Positions 47,359-56,784 of a DNA stretch of 64,000 bases are shown here, one piece after another. Positions within the stretch are counted from its first letter, which is position 1; each line of letters begins with the position of its first letter. The stretch is from Stenomitos rutilans HA7619-LM2 (GTDB taxonomy: Bacteria > Cyanobacteriota > Cyanobacteriia > Leptolyngbyales > Leptolyngbyaceae), in NCBI GenBank assembly GCA_019358945.1, contig JAHHIE010000033.1:1-64000 (forward strand), written 5' to 3'. Below the pieces are notes generated by a model that worked only from the letters and a program-made list of their open reading frames with translations, was not told the DNA's origin and did not search any database. The position numbers were made by a program, and so were the translations under genes.

Positions 47359-47454
47359 GAGAATACAGAAGTCAGGAGTCAGCAGCAATGAATGACTGGC
47401 TCCTGGTTTCGTGACTGAGGATCATGCATTAAATTAACACCATGAGACTGATGC

Positions 47455-47525
47455 GATCGCCGAGACGCAGAGGCAACAGAGGTCATTCTCCGCGTTCTCT
47501 GCGCCTCTGCGGCAAATTTTTGCCG
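47455..47525. repeat. Inverted repeat between glyA and the AEC gene
   Basis: GCCGAGACGCAGAGGC (about 47460) and GCGCCTCTGCGGC (about 47500) are near-complementary, and CGGCAAATTTTTGCCG (47510-47525) forms a second perfect hairpin. A related GCCGAGACGCGGAGACGCGG copy lies at 4038-4058. It could terminate both convergent transcripts. Confidence 0.65.
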
Positions 47526-47544
47526 TTATCTCCATCCCTGTGCC

Positions 47545-48576
47545 TTAGCGGAAGATCCACAGCCAGAGTGGAATGGTAAACAGCAGAGCGATCGTGGTAA
47601 GCGCAATACTGCTAGCAATCAACTCTCGGTCTAGCTCGTATTCCTCAGCCAGAATTAACCCTGCAAAGGCGCTAGGCATCCCAGACATTAGTACGAGTGC
47701 TAAACGTGCATCGCCAGAAAGTCCGAGCAGTGTCGTACCAATACCAACGGCAAGGGGCAACACCAGCATTTTGACCAACGTGGGCAGTAGAGCTGGTTGA
47801 ATGCTTTTCCAGCCGTGAAGTTGACTCAGGCGCATCCCCATCAGCAGAAACGCTCCGGGAATTACAAACCAGCGAGAGGCATGGAGACCTTGTTCTGCAA
47901 TGTCAGGCAGCGCGATCGATCGGGTGAGAGACCCAATCACAAACGCCCACAGCGATGGTACGGTTAGCACATCACGCAGTTGCACCCACCAGTGGTTTTG
48001 CTGCTGCGATCGCCCGTAGTAGCTAGCAAGAAACACTCCAATTCCATAGGTGCCAATAATGTTATGCGTCACGCTGTAGAATACAGCCCAGCCCAGGTAC
48101 GGTTGGCTAATCAGCGCGGGTACCAATCCTAAGCCTACAAACCCAGTGTTGCCGATGGTTGCCGCCAGAATAAAACTGCCCCGTTGCGCACGGTTGAGTT
48201 CAGCTTGAGATGGCTCTTTTGATATAGACGTGATTGCTGCGACCGCTTTATTGAGGGATGTTGCTTCAGCGGTCAACGGCACTGAAGGCTCTGTTGCTGT
48301 GGCTCGTAGCCAGCGCTGGTAGAGTTGTAGACTGCACCAACCGAGCACTAACCCCAAGCCCAGCGCCGCGATCGTCACCGTTGGAGCCAATCCAATATTT
48401 TGGGCATAATCCGTTTGCCGCGCTAATGCCAAAATCTGCCAGGGCACGCCGACCCAATAGAGCGATCGACCCAGCAAGCGAGGAAAGGCTTGTGGCATAA
48501 AACGAAAGGCGATCAGCCCTAAACCAGTCCATAAGACCAGCGGCAAGTAAGCATCAAACAGAGTACTAGCCATCAT
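47545..48576 (-). CDS. AEC family permease (second paralogue)
   Basis: 343 residues from ATG 48576, about ten helices. FILAATIGNTGFVGLGLVPAL, IIGTYGIGVFLASYYG, FLLMGMRLSQLHGW and MSGMPSAFAGLILAEEYELD match the AEC permease at 9947-10942 in order and spacing. A longer loop (residues about 80-130, ATEPSVPLTAEATSLNKAV) separates helices 3 and 4. Probable exporter or importer of organic acids; substrate unknown. Confidence 0.82.
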   Translation of the reverse strand: MMASTLFDAYLPLVLWTGLGLIAFRFMPQAFPRLLGRSLYWVGVPWQILALARQTDYAQNIGLAPTVTIAALGLGLVLGWCSLQLYQRWLRATATEPSVPLTAEATSLNKAVAAITSISKEPSQAELNRAQRGSFILAATIGNTGFVGLGLVPALISQPYLGWAVFYSVTHNIIGTYGIGVFLASYYGRSQQQNHWWVQLRDVLTVPSLWAFVIGSLTRSIALPDIAEQGLHASRWFVIPGAFLLMGMRLSQLHGWKSIQPALLPTLVKMLVLPLAVGIGTTLLGLSGDARLALVLMSGMPSAFAGLILAEEYELDRELIASSIALTTIALLFTIPLWLWIFR

Positions 48577-48646
48577 CAATACCTATGGCTTTGGGAACGA
48601 CTGCCAAAGATGTTGTTAACAGCTTTTCAACACCGCACAACTTGTA

Positions 48647-48758
48647 TAGGACTTACGCAAAAGCGATCATCTTTCGCCCCCTGGCCCCCAATGCTGGGGG
48701 AACCGAGCCAATTAAAGCCCCCAGCATTGGGAGTTTGGGGGCAAATGCGTAAGTCCTA
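48647..48758. mobile_element. MITE-like element with 13-bp TIRs and TTGTA target duplication
   Basis: 112 bp bounded by TAGGACTTACGCA (48647-48659) and its exact complement TGCGTAAGTCCTA (48746-48758), flanked on both sides by TTGTA. The interior holds CCCCCAATGCTGGGGG and CCCCCAGCATTGGG, so the whole can fold into a hairpin. It has no ORF, so it depends on a transposase elsewhere. It lies 12 bp past the zipN stop. Confidence 0.85.
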
Positions 48759-48770
48759 TTGTACAAGGCT

Positions 48771-51104
48771 CTATGGCAAAAGCTTCCAGTTCTGAATGTG
48801 CCAGATGCCATCTTTTCGCACCAACCTGTACTCAACACGCAGGTTGCTGGTATCAGCACTCGTTCGCTGATCGGCTTCATAAGCTTCGGTCGCTTCTGTG
48901 ACATCTGCCAGAACGATCGCTTGATCAGGATTCGTCGCACCGGGATCGACAGAGTTGACCTTAACCGTATGTTCGTACTTCAGGTATTCGTTTTTGCGTT
49001 TGGCATCGGCAGCAGCCCCTTCCCATTCAGCCAGCTTAGGCCCAACCAGAATTTTTGCCAGGGGTTCCACTTTATGATCGGGACCCATTGCATCGGCTTT
49101 GGCAGAAAGCCAGGTTTGAATGACTGTTTCTGCTGTTGCTGTTGTAAGAGCACCCGTTGCCACCGCTGCAATGCTAGGTGCCACAGTAGGAGTCGGCGGG
49201 GCAATCAGAGGACGATCGAGCCGCAAATTGAGTTGTTCTTCTTGTACGACAGGCGTTGATACTCGTCGCCACAGAGACCCAGCGATAAAGCCCAGCGTCA
49301 CAATCCCGGCAATAACACCCAGTGGCAAAAGCCAAGGCAATAAAGCTGCCAACGCTTTAGGAGCAGGTGGACGATCGCCCCGGCGGCGAGCAGCGGCATG
49401 ACCACGGCCATCGCCATTGCTGGGAGTACGGTTAGCACCACGAGGACGATCGCCTATTGGTCGCTTTGCCGTGGCTGTACGAGCACCTGCTGCTTGCGGC
49501 ACACGCTCAGCGATCGGCATCACACTCTCCGTAGGCGGTCGATCGTCTGGAATCGTTGCCGTCCCCATGCGAGCCGCAATGTGAGCGCGTGCTGTGTTAA
49601 TCAAATATTCATGGCTTGTGTCTTGCTCCAGCGATCGCTCCGCCGAAACGCGACTGCCCTCAGATGCTCCACCGACTTCCTGAACGCCTGCACGTGATCG
49701 CCCATTCACCCCTGCGGCCACGGGCTCAGGCGCTGACCGATTGACTATCTGACGATTGGCAGCGATCGACGAGTCAGTCGCTCCAGCCGATGCTTGCCAC
49801 GGTGATGTCCATGCCGTCTGGGTCCCCGCTTCCTCTGGCAGTTCTTCCAGGTAAGACTGCACTTGCGGATCTGCAAAATAGTCCTTCAACGAGGCTTGCT
49901 GCTGCATTAGATCGCGGAAGTGAGGAAACACCTCATCTTGTAGCCAACGTTCGCCATAGAGGCATAGCCCCGGCAGCAAATCGGGCGCTCCCTGAGAATG
50001 TTCACGGATAAAGGCGATCGGCCCATAATCCTGACTGCGTTCCAGCGCACGACTCGCATCCTCCGTCTGTCCCAAAAGCAGGGCACAAACAGACTGCTCT
50101 AAATGCACGTCCTGGCGACTACTCAAGCGCGTGAGCATCAGCTTTGCCCGCCGGATGAGTGAAGGTTGCCGTTCGGCGAACCCACGCGCGAGCAAGGCAT
50201 AAACCGCCAAGTATGTTGCTACAGGCGACGGGCGCTGTGCTTCCTGCTCAAACAGCACTTGCTGCTCTGCCACCGTCAGGTACCCACGTAGCTGCTGAAT
50301 GAAGCGCAAAAAGTCATCAATATTTAACCCAGACTGGTCATCCCCAGCGCCATCAATGCCGTCTCGCTCTTGCAGCATGTCTTGCAAGAGTTGCAATCCC
50401 TGATGGCGTAGAGTGACCTGATCTTCGGGCAGGGCCAACAGCTCTAGCACTCGGTATGGGCGCAGTTTGTAAAGGTCGGCTTGAATTTCGCCACGCACTT
50501 CGGCAAACAGCCCTTCTCGCAACAGCAACTGCTGACCAGTCTCCAGCGCTTCCGATGCATTTTCGTACTGCCGCTGCTGCCATTGCTCTCGCCCCAACTC
50601 CATACAGGCAAGAGCAACCGTCAACACAATATCTGAAAAAACAATACTGGGATCGCCAAACTGCCCCTGCTTCAGACTGGCACTCCCACCTGTCAAGAAG
50701 GGGCGTCCCAGACGCAACACGAGTTCGTACTCGCCCAAATCTTGCAGGACGAGCAACGCCCCCACAAACTGATCGTCTTGAATCTCAATACTGGGTGTAT
50801 GAGCATCCCCCCCACCCTCGATCGCGGCTAGTGGCCCGCTAGCGGGGTCGATCACCGCTCCATTTTCAGGCTCTAGCTCATACGCTCTGGCTAGAAACCC
50901 CGTATCGTAAAGCTGGCGCTGTTCTCCATCAGAAAGCCTTGTAAACGCTTCGTCGAGCAGCTTTTTGCGTGATGCGATCGCCGCATCAGAGTACTCCCGG
51001 CGAGGCAATTGCAACGTGCGATCGCGGTGTGCCTGTCGCAACTGTTCAGCGGTTGCCTGAATCGGCAAACCCAAAATCCGGTAGTAGTCGAGCGGAATAC
51101 GCAC
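48771..51104 (-). CDS. ftn2: Cell division protein ZipN/Ftn2 (ARC6 homologue)
   Basis: 777 residues from GTG 51104 with AGGA upstream. N-terminal J-like domain (PLDYYRILGLPIQATAEQLR, about residues 4-70), a long helical central domain (PYRVLELLALP, LNIDDFLRFIQQLRGYL, TYLAVYALLARGF), a disordered Pro/Arg-rich stretch (about 440-590), a transmembrane helix (LLPWLLPLGVIAGIVTLGFI, about 595-615) and a C-terminal IMS domain (about 650-777, ending DGIWHIQNWKLLP). This order is that of cyanobacterial Ftn2/ZipN and plant ARC6, which anchor the FtsZ ring to the membrane. Confidence 0.92.
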   Translation of the reverse strand: MRIPLDYYRILGLPIQATAEQLRQAHRDRTLQLPRREYSDAAIASRKKLLDEAFTRLSDGEQRQLYDTGFLARAYELEPENGAVIDPASGPLAAIEGGGDAHTPSIEIQDDQFVGALLVLQDLGEYELVLRLGRPFLTGGSASLKQGQFGDPSIVFSDIVLTVALACMELGREQWQQRQYENASEALETGQQLLLREGLFAEVRGEIQADLYKLRPYRVLELLALPEDQVTLRHQGLQLLQDMLQERDGIDGAGDDQSGLNIDDFLRFIQQLRGYLTVAEQQVLFEQEAQRPSPVATYLAVYALLARGFAERQPSLIRRAKLMLTRLSSRQDVHLEQSVCALLLGQTEDASRALERSQDYGPIAFIREHSQGAPDLLPGLCLYGERWLQDEVFPHFRDLMQQQASLKDYFADPQVQSYLEELPEEAGTQTAWTSPWQASAGATDSSIAANRQIVNRSAPEPVAAGVNGRSRAGVQEVGGASEGSRVSAERSLEQDTSHEYLINTARAHIAARMGTATIPDDRPPTESVMPIAERVPQAAGARTATAKRPIGDRPRGANRTPSNGDGRGHAAARRRGDRPPAPKALAALLPWLLPLGVIAGIVTLGFIAGSLWRRVSTPVVQEEQLNLRLDRPLIAPPTPTVAPSIAAVATGALTTATAETVIQTWLSAKADAMGPDHKVEPLAKILVGPKLAEWEGAAADAKRKNEYLKYEHTVKVNSVDPGATNPDQAIVLADVTEATEAYEADQRTSADTSNLRVEYRLVRKDGIWHIQNWKLLP

Positions 51105-51249
51105 GGTGTACTTTCCTAGCAGTAAGCAATAAGGTTAAGCTATGGTAGCGGGTAACGCCAATCCAAAAGGTGCCATCATCATAACTCGTAGATGCCAGAC
51201 TGGCAGTTTATCTCAGGATAAGCAAAAAAATCCTGGAAGTAACATTAAT

Positions 51250-51307
51250 TCTATAAGCTCTAGAGAGTTTAGTTCCAGTCTATAAGCTCTAGAGAGTTTA
51301 GTTCCAG
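51250..51307. repeat. Perfect 29-bp tandem direct repeat upstream of pdhA
   Basis: Two identical 29-bp units, 51250-51278 and 51279-51307, each containing CTCTAGAG and ending TTTAGTTCCAG. They lie about 80 bp before the pdhA start codon. Confidence 0.9.
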
Positions 51308-51387
51308 AAAGCCGCTTTTCAAACTCAGTTCTAGAAAACGTAACCGATTCGAGCGAATATAGAGAATCTCCAGCCAGGATTAAGTCA

Positions 51388-52422
51388 ATGGTTCAAGAAA
51401 GAGTCTTCCCAACATTTCAAGCTGCAACCGCAACCGTCACCAAAGCAGAAGGGCTGCGGCTCTACGAAGACATGGTGCTGGGGCGCTTTTTTGAAGACAA
51501 ATGCGCTGAAATGTACTATCGCGGCAAGATGTTTGGCTTTGTCCACCTTTACAACGGGCAAGAAGCGGTTTCAACGGGCGTAATTCAAGCCATGCGACCG
51601 GGCGAAGACTACGTGTGCAGCACCTATCGAGATCATGTGCATGCCCTGAGCGCGGGGGTGCCTGCTCGTAACGTGATGGCAGAACTGTTTGGTAAAGAAA
51701 CGGGCTGTAGCAGAGGTCGCGGCGGCTCTATGCATCTGTTCTCGGCAGAACATCGGCTGCTGGGAGGCTACGCGTTCATTGGTGAAGGCATTCCTGTAGC
51801 GACGGGCGCAGCATTTCAATCTAAGTATCGGCGGGAAGCGATGGGTGATGCGTCGTCTGATCAAGTAACAGCCGCATTTTTTGGCGATGGCACTACAAAT
51901 AACGGTCAGTTTTTTGAATGCCTGAATATGGCAGCACTGTGGAAACTGCCGATTCTTTACGTCGTAGAGAATAATAAGTGGGCGATCGGCATGGCGCATG
52001 AACGGGCCACCTCCCAGCCTGAAATCTACAAGAAAGCTAGCGTTTTTGGGATGCCAGGGTACGAAGTAGATGGGATGGATGTGCTAGCCGTGCGTGCTGT
52101 GGCGCAAGAAGCTGTGGCGCGTGCCCGTGCAGGTGAAGGTCCCACGCTGATTGAATGCCTGACCTACCGTTTCCGGGGTCACTCGTTAGCCGATCCGGAT
52201 GAATTGCGATCGAAGGCTGAAAAAGAAGCCTGGTTTGCCCGTGACCCCATCAAGAAATTTGCCGCGCACTTGCTGGAACACAATCTGGCAAGCCAGGAAG
52301 AGCTAAAGGCGATCGAGAAAAAAATTCAGACCCTTGTTGAAGAAGCGGTGCAGTTTGCGCTCGAAAGCCCTGAACCCAACCCCAACGACCTGTACAAGTA
52401 CGTGTTTGCTGAAGACGAATAG
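51388..52422 (+). CDS. pdhA: Pyruvate dehydrogenase E1 component subunit alpha
   Basis: 344 residues. [20 protein letters not shown] at the N-terminus, [29 protein letters not shown], then the ThDP motif [19 protein letters not shown] ... VENNKWAI, and [15 protein letters not shown]. Length and motifs match PdhA of cyanobacteria and plastids. It decarboxylates pyruvate together with PdhB; pdhB is not in this window, as is usual in cyanobacteria. Monocistronic. The tandem repeat upstream may matter for its control. Confidence 0.95.
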   Translation: MVQERVFPTFQAATATVTKAEGLRLYEDMVLGRFFEDKCAEMYYRGKMFGFVHLYNGQEAVSTGVIQAMRPGEDYVCSTYRDHVHALSAGVPARNVMAELFGKETGCSRGRGGSMHLFSAEHRLLGGYAFIGEGIPVATGAAFQSKYRREAMGDASSDQVTAAFFGDGTTNNGQFFECLNMAALWKLPILYVVENNKWAIGMAHERATSQPEIYKKASVFGMPGYEVDGMDVLAVRAVAQEAVARARAGEGPTLIECLTYRFRGHSLADPDELRSKAEKEAWFARDPIKKFAAHLLEHNLASQEELKAIEKKIQTLVEEAVQFALESPEPNPNDLYKYVFAEDE

Positions 52423-52678
52423 GTGATTTAGTCCCATATCTCTATGTGATTTCAGATGCAAGCAGATGATGCACCAGAGGGCTTTCAGCAGCAGGTTTTG
52501 CGCGAGCTGAAGCAGATTAGCCAATTCTGTCCCCTGCTTTCCAAGCCTTTACTCCAGTAATCAGGGCGTTGTTGACTGGCGATGCTGCTAGTAGCTGCAG
52601 GATTCACTGGAAGTGCGATCGCCCGTTCTGCTTCCGCCGTACAATGCTGAAAGACGTGAATTATTGAACGGTAAGGGT

Positions 52679-52894
52679 ATGCCAATCAAACGCGGTGACT
52701 TTGTGAAAGCGGTTAAAGACAAGCTAGAGAATAGCCTAGAAGCGCAGGCTAGCGATCCTCGCTTTTCCGCTTACATCTTTGAGACAAAAGGGGAAGTTGT
52801 TGACCTGAGCGGTGATTACGCTTTGGTGAAGTTTGGCATTACCCCAACGCCAAATATTTGGCTCCGGCAGGATCAGCTTGAGTCATTTGAGTGA
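52679..52894 (+). CDS. ndhO: NAD(P)H-quinone oxidoreductase subunit O
   Basis: 71 residues from ATG 52679, preceded by [46 protein letters not shown] and [17 protein letters not shown] are strongly conserved in NdhO of cyanobacteria and plastids. It is a small peripheral subunit of NDH-1, taking part in cyclic electron flow and respiration. A longer frame to 52613 is not supported by conservation. Confidence 0.93.
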   Translation: MPIKRGDFVKAVKDKLENSLEAQASDPRFSAYIFETKGEVVDLSGDYALVKFGITPTPNIWLRQDQLESFE

Positions 52895-53031
52895 GGGGAG
52901 AGGGGTGAGGGGTAAGTAACAAAGCCTTTCATAATGGGTAAGTCGTCCTACGATGAGGGAACGCTGCCAGAAATGCTTCTTTCTAGCACGTGACCTCTAA
53001 CTCACCTCACTCCTTACCCCTCACTCCTCTC

Positions 53032-54009
53032 ATGGTTTTAACCCCTTCTGCGATCGCCTGCTCTCCTCCCCGCGTTACCGTTGTTGGCTCTGGTAACGTG
53101 GGTAGCGCTCTGGCACAACGGCTGGCTGAGAAAAAGATTGCGGATGTGGTGCTATTGGATGTCATTGAAGGTCGTCCGCAGGGGCTGGCGCTGGATCTCA
53201 TGCAGGCACGGGGCATTGAGCGGCACGATCGCCAAATTCTTGGCACGAACGATTATGCTGATACAGCCAACTCTGATGTGGTCGTGATTACGGCTGGGCT
53301 GCCGCGCAAACCAGGCATGAGCCGCGATGACCTGATGCTGACGAACGGCAAGATTGTGTTAGAAGTCACCAAGCAGGCGATCGTTCATTCGCCCAATACA
53401 ATCTTTATCGTGGTCACGAATCCCCTCGACCAGATGACCCACATCACCTGGAAAGCGAGTGGCCTGCCCATTCATCAAGTGATGGGGATGGCGGGTGTAC
53501 TGGACTCGGCGCGGTTTCAAACCTTTGTAGCGATGGAGTTGGGAGTTTCGACCAGTGACATTCACGCAACGGTTTTGGGCAGTCATGGCGATTTGATGGT
53601 GCCCTTGCCCCGCTACACTACCGTGAATGGCATCCCTATTACCGAACTGATGCCTGCGGAAACGTTGGAGCGGCTGATTGATCGCACCCGCAAAGGTGGA
53701 GCTGAAATTGTGGACTTAATGAAAACAGCAAGTGCCTTTTATGCGCCTGCATCATCCACCTGCGTCATGGTGGAATCCATTTTGCTCAACAAGTGCCGCA
53801 TTCTGCCTGTCACCACCTATCTGGAAGGTCAGTATGGGTTGCGCGATGTGTTTGTTGGTGTACCCTGCCGCCTAAGCTGTAAAGGCATTGAGAGCGTGCT
53901 AGAACTCGACTTAACCGATGCGGAACTTTCAGCCCTACACGAGTCGGCAGAAGCGGTGAGGCAAACGAGCGATCGCGTAACGGCACTGCTAGCATCCAAT
54001 CATCAGTAA
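53032..54009 (+). CDS. mdh: Malate dehydrogenase (LDH-like family)
   Basis: 325 residues from ATG 53032; the in-frame GTG at 52990 would prepend 14 residues translated from the CTCACCTCACTCCTTACCCC repeat and is unlikely. NAD motif TVVGSGNVGSALAQRLAEKK, LLDVIEG (acidic, NAD-type), TAGLPRKPGMSRDDL (the Arg after Pro specifies malate), VVTNPLDQMTHI and LGSHGDLMVPLPRY (catalytic His). It is a homotetramer-type MDH that links the incomplete cyanobacterial TCA cycle. Confidence 0.93.
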   Translation: MVLTPSAIACSPPRVTVVGSGNVGSALAQRLAEKKIADVVLLDVIEGRPQGLALDLMQARGIERHDRQILGTNDYADTANSDVVVITAGLPRKPGMSRDDLMLTNGKIVLEVTKQAIVHSPNTIFIVVTNPLDQMTHITWKASGLPIHQVMGMAGVLDSARFQTFVAMELGVSTSDIHATVLGSHGDLMVPLPRYTTVNGIPITELMPAETLERLIDRTRKGGAEIVDLMKTASAFYAPASSTCVMVESILLNKCRILPVTTYLEGQYGLRDVFVGVPCRLSCKGIESVLELDLTDAELSALHESAEAVRQTSDRVTALLASNHQ

Positions 54010-54075
54010 CAGCTATCAGCCATCAGCTATCAGCTTTGTTCTGGCTTCTAAATTCACTAACTATCAAGCCTTTCC

Positions 54076-54618
54076 ATGAATCGAGTCTACCGTGCCAGTC
54101 TTGTGCTTTTGATGCTGCCAGGAGCGATCGTTCCTGATGCTTTGTTTACGCCTGCCACCGCACATCAGGTGCCTGCTTTTATCAAGGAATTTTCAGGCTC
54201 TCGCATTCGTGAAAGCGACATTCGCAAAATTTTGAACGCGATGGAAGCCGCTGCAAATCGAAAAGATGTGGATGGCATCTTGAAGTATATGGCTCCCAAC
54301 ATCACGATTAAGATCACCGTTCAATTAGGGGCAGGTGCCCAGCAGCTTAGCTTGTCACGTGAGCAGTATCGGCAGTACCTTCAGCAAGGCTTTGCGACAA
54401 CAGAACGTCGCAGTGGTAACTACACAAACCTCAAGATTCAGGTTGCGCCAAATGGTCAAACGGCAACCGCAACCTACACCTTAAGAGAAGAAGCAACGCT
54501 CAAAGGACAACCAGGAACGTTTGTATCAACGTCTCAAGAAACGGTCAAATTTGCACGCATTAAAGGACAACTTTTAGAAACAGCGGCGACAAGCAATGCC
54601 ATGATCGAGGTGAAGTGA
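54076..54618 (+). CDS. Exported NTF2/SnoaL-like protein
   Basis: 180 residues. Signal peptide (about 1-29, SLVLLMLPGAIVPDALF). The mature part IRKILNAMEAAANRKDVDGI, LKYMAPNITIKITV, then GNYTNLKIQVAPNGQTATAT has the helix-then-curved-sheet pattern of DUF4440/SnoaL-like domains, here secreted. Ligand unknown; similar single-domain periplasmic proteins occur in many cyanobacteria. Independent promoter likely. Confidence 0.7.
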   Translation: MNRVYRASLVLLMLPGAIVPDALFTPATAHQVPAFIKEFSGSRIRESDIRKILNAMEAAANRKDVDGILKYMAPNITIKITVQLGAGAQQLSLSREQYRQYLQQGFATTERRSGNYTNLKIQVAPNGQTATATYTLREEATLKGQPGTFVSTSQETVKFARIKGQLLETAATSNAMIEVK

Positions 54619-54701
54619 GAGATTAAGGAGCCTCACCATCCTATTTGCCAGACGTTACAGTCCGCTCTACTAATAGCAATACTCTTTTTGGTCAGAATGA
54701 T

Positions 54702-54938
54702 TTAAGTAGAATCGTTATGCGCTTTATATGGCATTGATTCAATTAATGCTCTCAGTACTTTATTAACCGCTTCTGGTGTTGTAAACATTTGAGCAACATC
54801 ATCTAACACCACGACTGTCAATGGCTTAGTTTCGCTGCGCGCTGCAAAACGGTTGGGCTTCGCTTTTTGGTAATCAAAGTGATACTCGGACAAAAGCCCA
54901 TCTTCAGGTTCTTGTGTTTCAAAAGGCATTTCGCTCAT
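54702..54938 (-). CDS. Small acidic antitoxin-like protein (orphan)
   Basis: 78 residues from ATG 54938, with GTGAAG just upstream. MPFETQEPEDGLLSEYHFDY, then QKAKPNRFAAR, then LTVVVLDDVAQMFTTPEAVN. The DYQKAKPNRFA element followed by a short ribbon-helix-helix-like segment is typical of small cyanobacterial proteins that neighbour toxin-like genes. No partner toxin is present on either side: the kinase gene starts 12 bp away but is full length and unrelated. Function open. Confidence 0.6.
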   Translation of the reverse strand: MSEMPFETQEPEDGLLSEYHFDYQKAKPNRFAARSETKPLTVVVLDDVAQMFTTPEAVNKVLRALIESMPYKAHNDST

Positions 54939-54950
54939 GATCTTCACGTT

Positions 54951-56654
54951 TTAATTATGCAGACCTGCATCCCACACGCCGATGTAAATGCGATCGCTGC
55001 TGTTCCGCTGAATCACACCTTTCAAACCACCCTTTGAGAAGGAGTATTCGTTTATTTTTCCTTGTTTCACCGCTTCCAATTTATCGAGCAAATCATTTGC
55101 CTGCCCACCCGTCATATTATTGAGGGCGACTTTCATTTGGAGGGTATCTACCGATTGCGCAAACGAGGCTTCGGTTTGGCGGACGTTGCCAGAGGCGCGA
55201 TCGTACAGATAGGCCAGTGTCACCGCATTCGGCACGACATCATACAAAGCGGTGCGGGTATCACCCCATGCGCCCTTATTGGTTTGGGTCGGTTTACCCA
55301 GCGCCGCTTCAATTTCGCGTTCTGAGGTGCCGACCGGAAAGCCCGGAATGGCAGGGATTTCAGTTGTAGGCTGATCCTCCTTCGCTTCTGATTCTACCGA
55401 TGGTGATGGAGACGGGGATGGCGATCGCTCAACCTTGGGTGTCTCACTTGGTTGCGGTGACGGTTTGGGAGGCTGTGGTTTGGGTGAACTGATGCTGGAT
55501 GGCGATACCGATGGTGAGGGTGTCGATGGCTCCAAAGCCGCTTGATTAGTCGGTTGTGGTTTGTAGAAAATGGCGATCGACGCGGTACCAAGCATCGTCA
55601 ACAGCATCAAACCCAACAAAATGGGCAACGTTCGACGCGTTCTACGGGGGGTTGGTGGCGCAAGGTCAGGACGAGCACGACTGGCGATCGTGGCGCTGGG
55701 CGATCGTGCCGCTTTTGCAGATGAGGGGTCTCCAACCGATCGTCGTCCTACAGCCAGCGTTGCCGCCGTTCGAGAGGGTTCAACCGTTGGCTGTTCGATC
55801 GTTGGCTGAAAAAGCGGTGGGATGGGTGCAGAACCCGTTGCAGAAGGGACAGGCAGCAGAGCCAACCATTCGTCCATACTGGCAGGTCGATAATGGACAT
55901 CAACAGCCATGCCGCGAATAATCGCTTGATTGGTCGCCGCACTGAGTTCTGGACGCAATTCACGCGGATCGGGCATTGGTTGACGATCGCGCAAAATCGA
56001 TGCAGTCGGCACACGTGCGGTCAAAAGGGCATACAGCGTTGCCGCCAGTCCATAGACATCTGTCGCAGGGGTACGCTTTTCTTCGGAAAGATATTGCTCG
56101 ATCGGGGCATAGCCAGCCGAAATCAAGCTGGTATGGGTTTGCGTAGAACCAGGGGTAAATTCGCGGGCAATGCCGAAATCAATCAGCACAACTTCCTGGG
56201 TGCCCTGGCGCAAGATGATGTTTTGCGGCTTAATATCCCGATGCAGCAGACCGTTTTGGTGCACCACTTTGAGTGCATTGCCGATTTGACGGGCATAGTG
56301 AATGGCGATCGCCTCTGGTAAGGGCCGATTGGGGAAGGCCAACGCTTCCAGGTTAGGGCCGGGAATATAGTCCATCACCATATACGCCTGCCCTGCTTCC
56401 ACAAAAAAGTCGCTAATGCGGACGATATGGGGATGTACACAGAGCGCTAACCGTCTCGCTTCATCCTGAAACTTGCGCTGATAGTCAGCGTAATCTGGCT
56501 CGTAGCGCAGGGATTCATTCAGAGTTTTGATGACAACGGTTTGCCCCAAGAAGTGATGGGTGGCTTTGAACGTAATGCCAAAGCCACCCCGCCCTAATTC
56601 TTCATCAAGGGTATACTTGCCCCCCTGTAGCTGTTGACCAATCAAAGAATGCAT
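54951..56654 (-). CDS. Serine/threonine protein kinase with C-terminal sensor-like domain
   Basis: 567 residues. Kinase domain (about 1-270): [11 protein letters not shown] glycine loop, VVIKTL lysine, [13 protein letters not shown] catalytic loop, [10 protein letters not shown], and [21 protein letters not shown] transmembrane helix ([20 protein letters not shown], about 340-360), a Pro/Ser-rich wall-spanning stretch (about 375-420), and a C-terminal extracytoplasmic domain ([20 protein letters not shown] to IYIGVWDAG) common to cyanobacterial PknB-like kinases. It would sense an external cue. The gene for a small acidic protein lies 12 bp downstream. Confidence 0.9.
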   Translation of the reverse strand: MHSLIGQQLQGGKYTLDEELGRGGFGITFKATHHFLGQTVVIKTLNESLRYEPDYADYQRKFQDEARRLALCVHPHIVRISDFFVEAGQAYMVMDYIPGPNLEALAFPNRPLPEAIAIHYARQIGNALKVVHQNGLLHRDIKPQNIILRQGTQEVVLIDFGIAREFTPGSTQTHTSLISAGYAPIEQYLSEEKRTPATDVYGLAATLYALLTARVPTASILRDRQPMPDPRELRPELSAATNQAIIRGMAVDVHYRPASMDEWLALLPVPSATGSAPIPPLFQPTIEQPTVEPSRTAATLAVGRRSVGDPSSAKAARSPSATIASRARPDLAPPTPRRTRRTLPILLGLMLLTMLGTASIAIFYKPQPTNQAALEPSTPSPSVSPSSISSPKPQPPKPSPQPSETPKVERSPSPSPSPSVESEAKEDQPTTEIPAIPGFPVGTSEREIEAALGKPTQTNKGAWGDTRTALYDVVPNAVTLAYLYDRASGNVRQTEASFAQSVDTLQMKVALNNMTGGQANDLLDKLEAVKQGKINEYSFSKGGLKGVIQRNSSDRIYIGVWDAGLHN

Positions 56655-56736
56655 AGCAGCAGTCTATCAAATTCCTGTGTCTCACCTGCGATCACGGCAA
56701 GTTTTTAGAGTCCCAGCTTTCAAGATCCCAGCCCTT

Positions 56737-56769
56737 AAAGTAAAGATCCCCGACTCCTTTCGGGGATCT
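56737..56769 (-). terminator. Rho-independent terminator of the exported nucleosidase gene
   Basis: AGATCCCCG (56744-56752) and CGGGGATCT (56761-56769) pair perfectly; on the minus strand TTTACTTT follows. It is 15 bp beyond the stop of the nucleosidase gene. Confidence 0.8.
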
Positions 56770-56784
56770 GGAACGCGCGATCGC

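Noticed and set aside
47455-47525. Structured non-coding RNA between glyA and the AEC gene
   Set aside because: The pairing is that of a dispersed inverted repeat with a related copy at 4038-4058 and lies between two stop codons; no promoter is evident.
52456-52560. 34-codon frame between pdhA and ndhO
   Set aside because: Too short and without motif or conserved features; could be chance.
54702-56654. Toxin-antitoxin pair formed by the small acidic protein and the kinase
   Set aside because: The kinase is a full-length membrane receptor type with no toxin features; only adjacency supports the pair.
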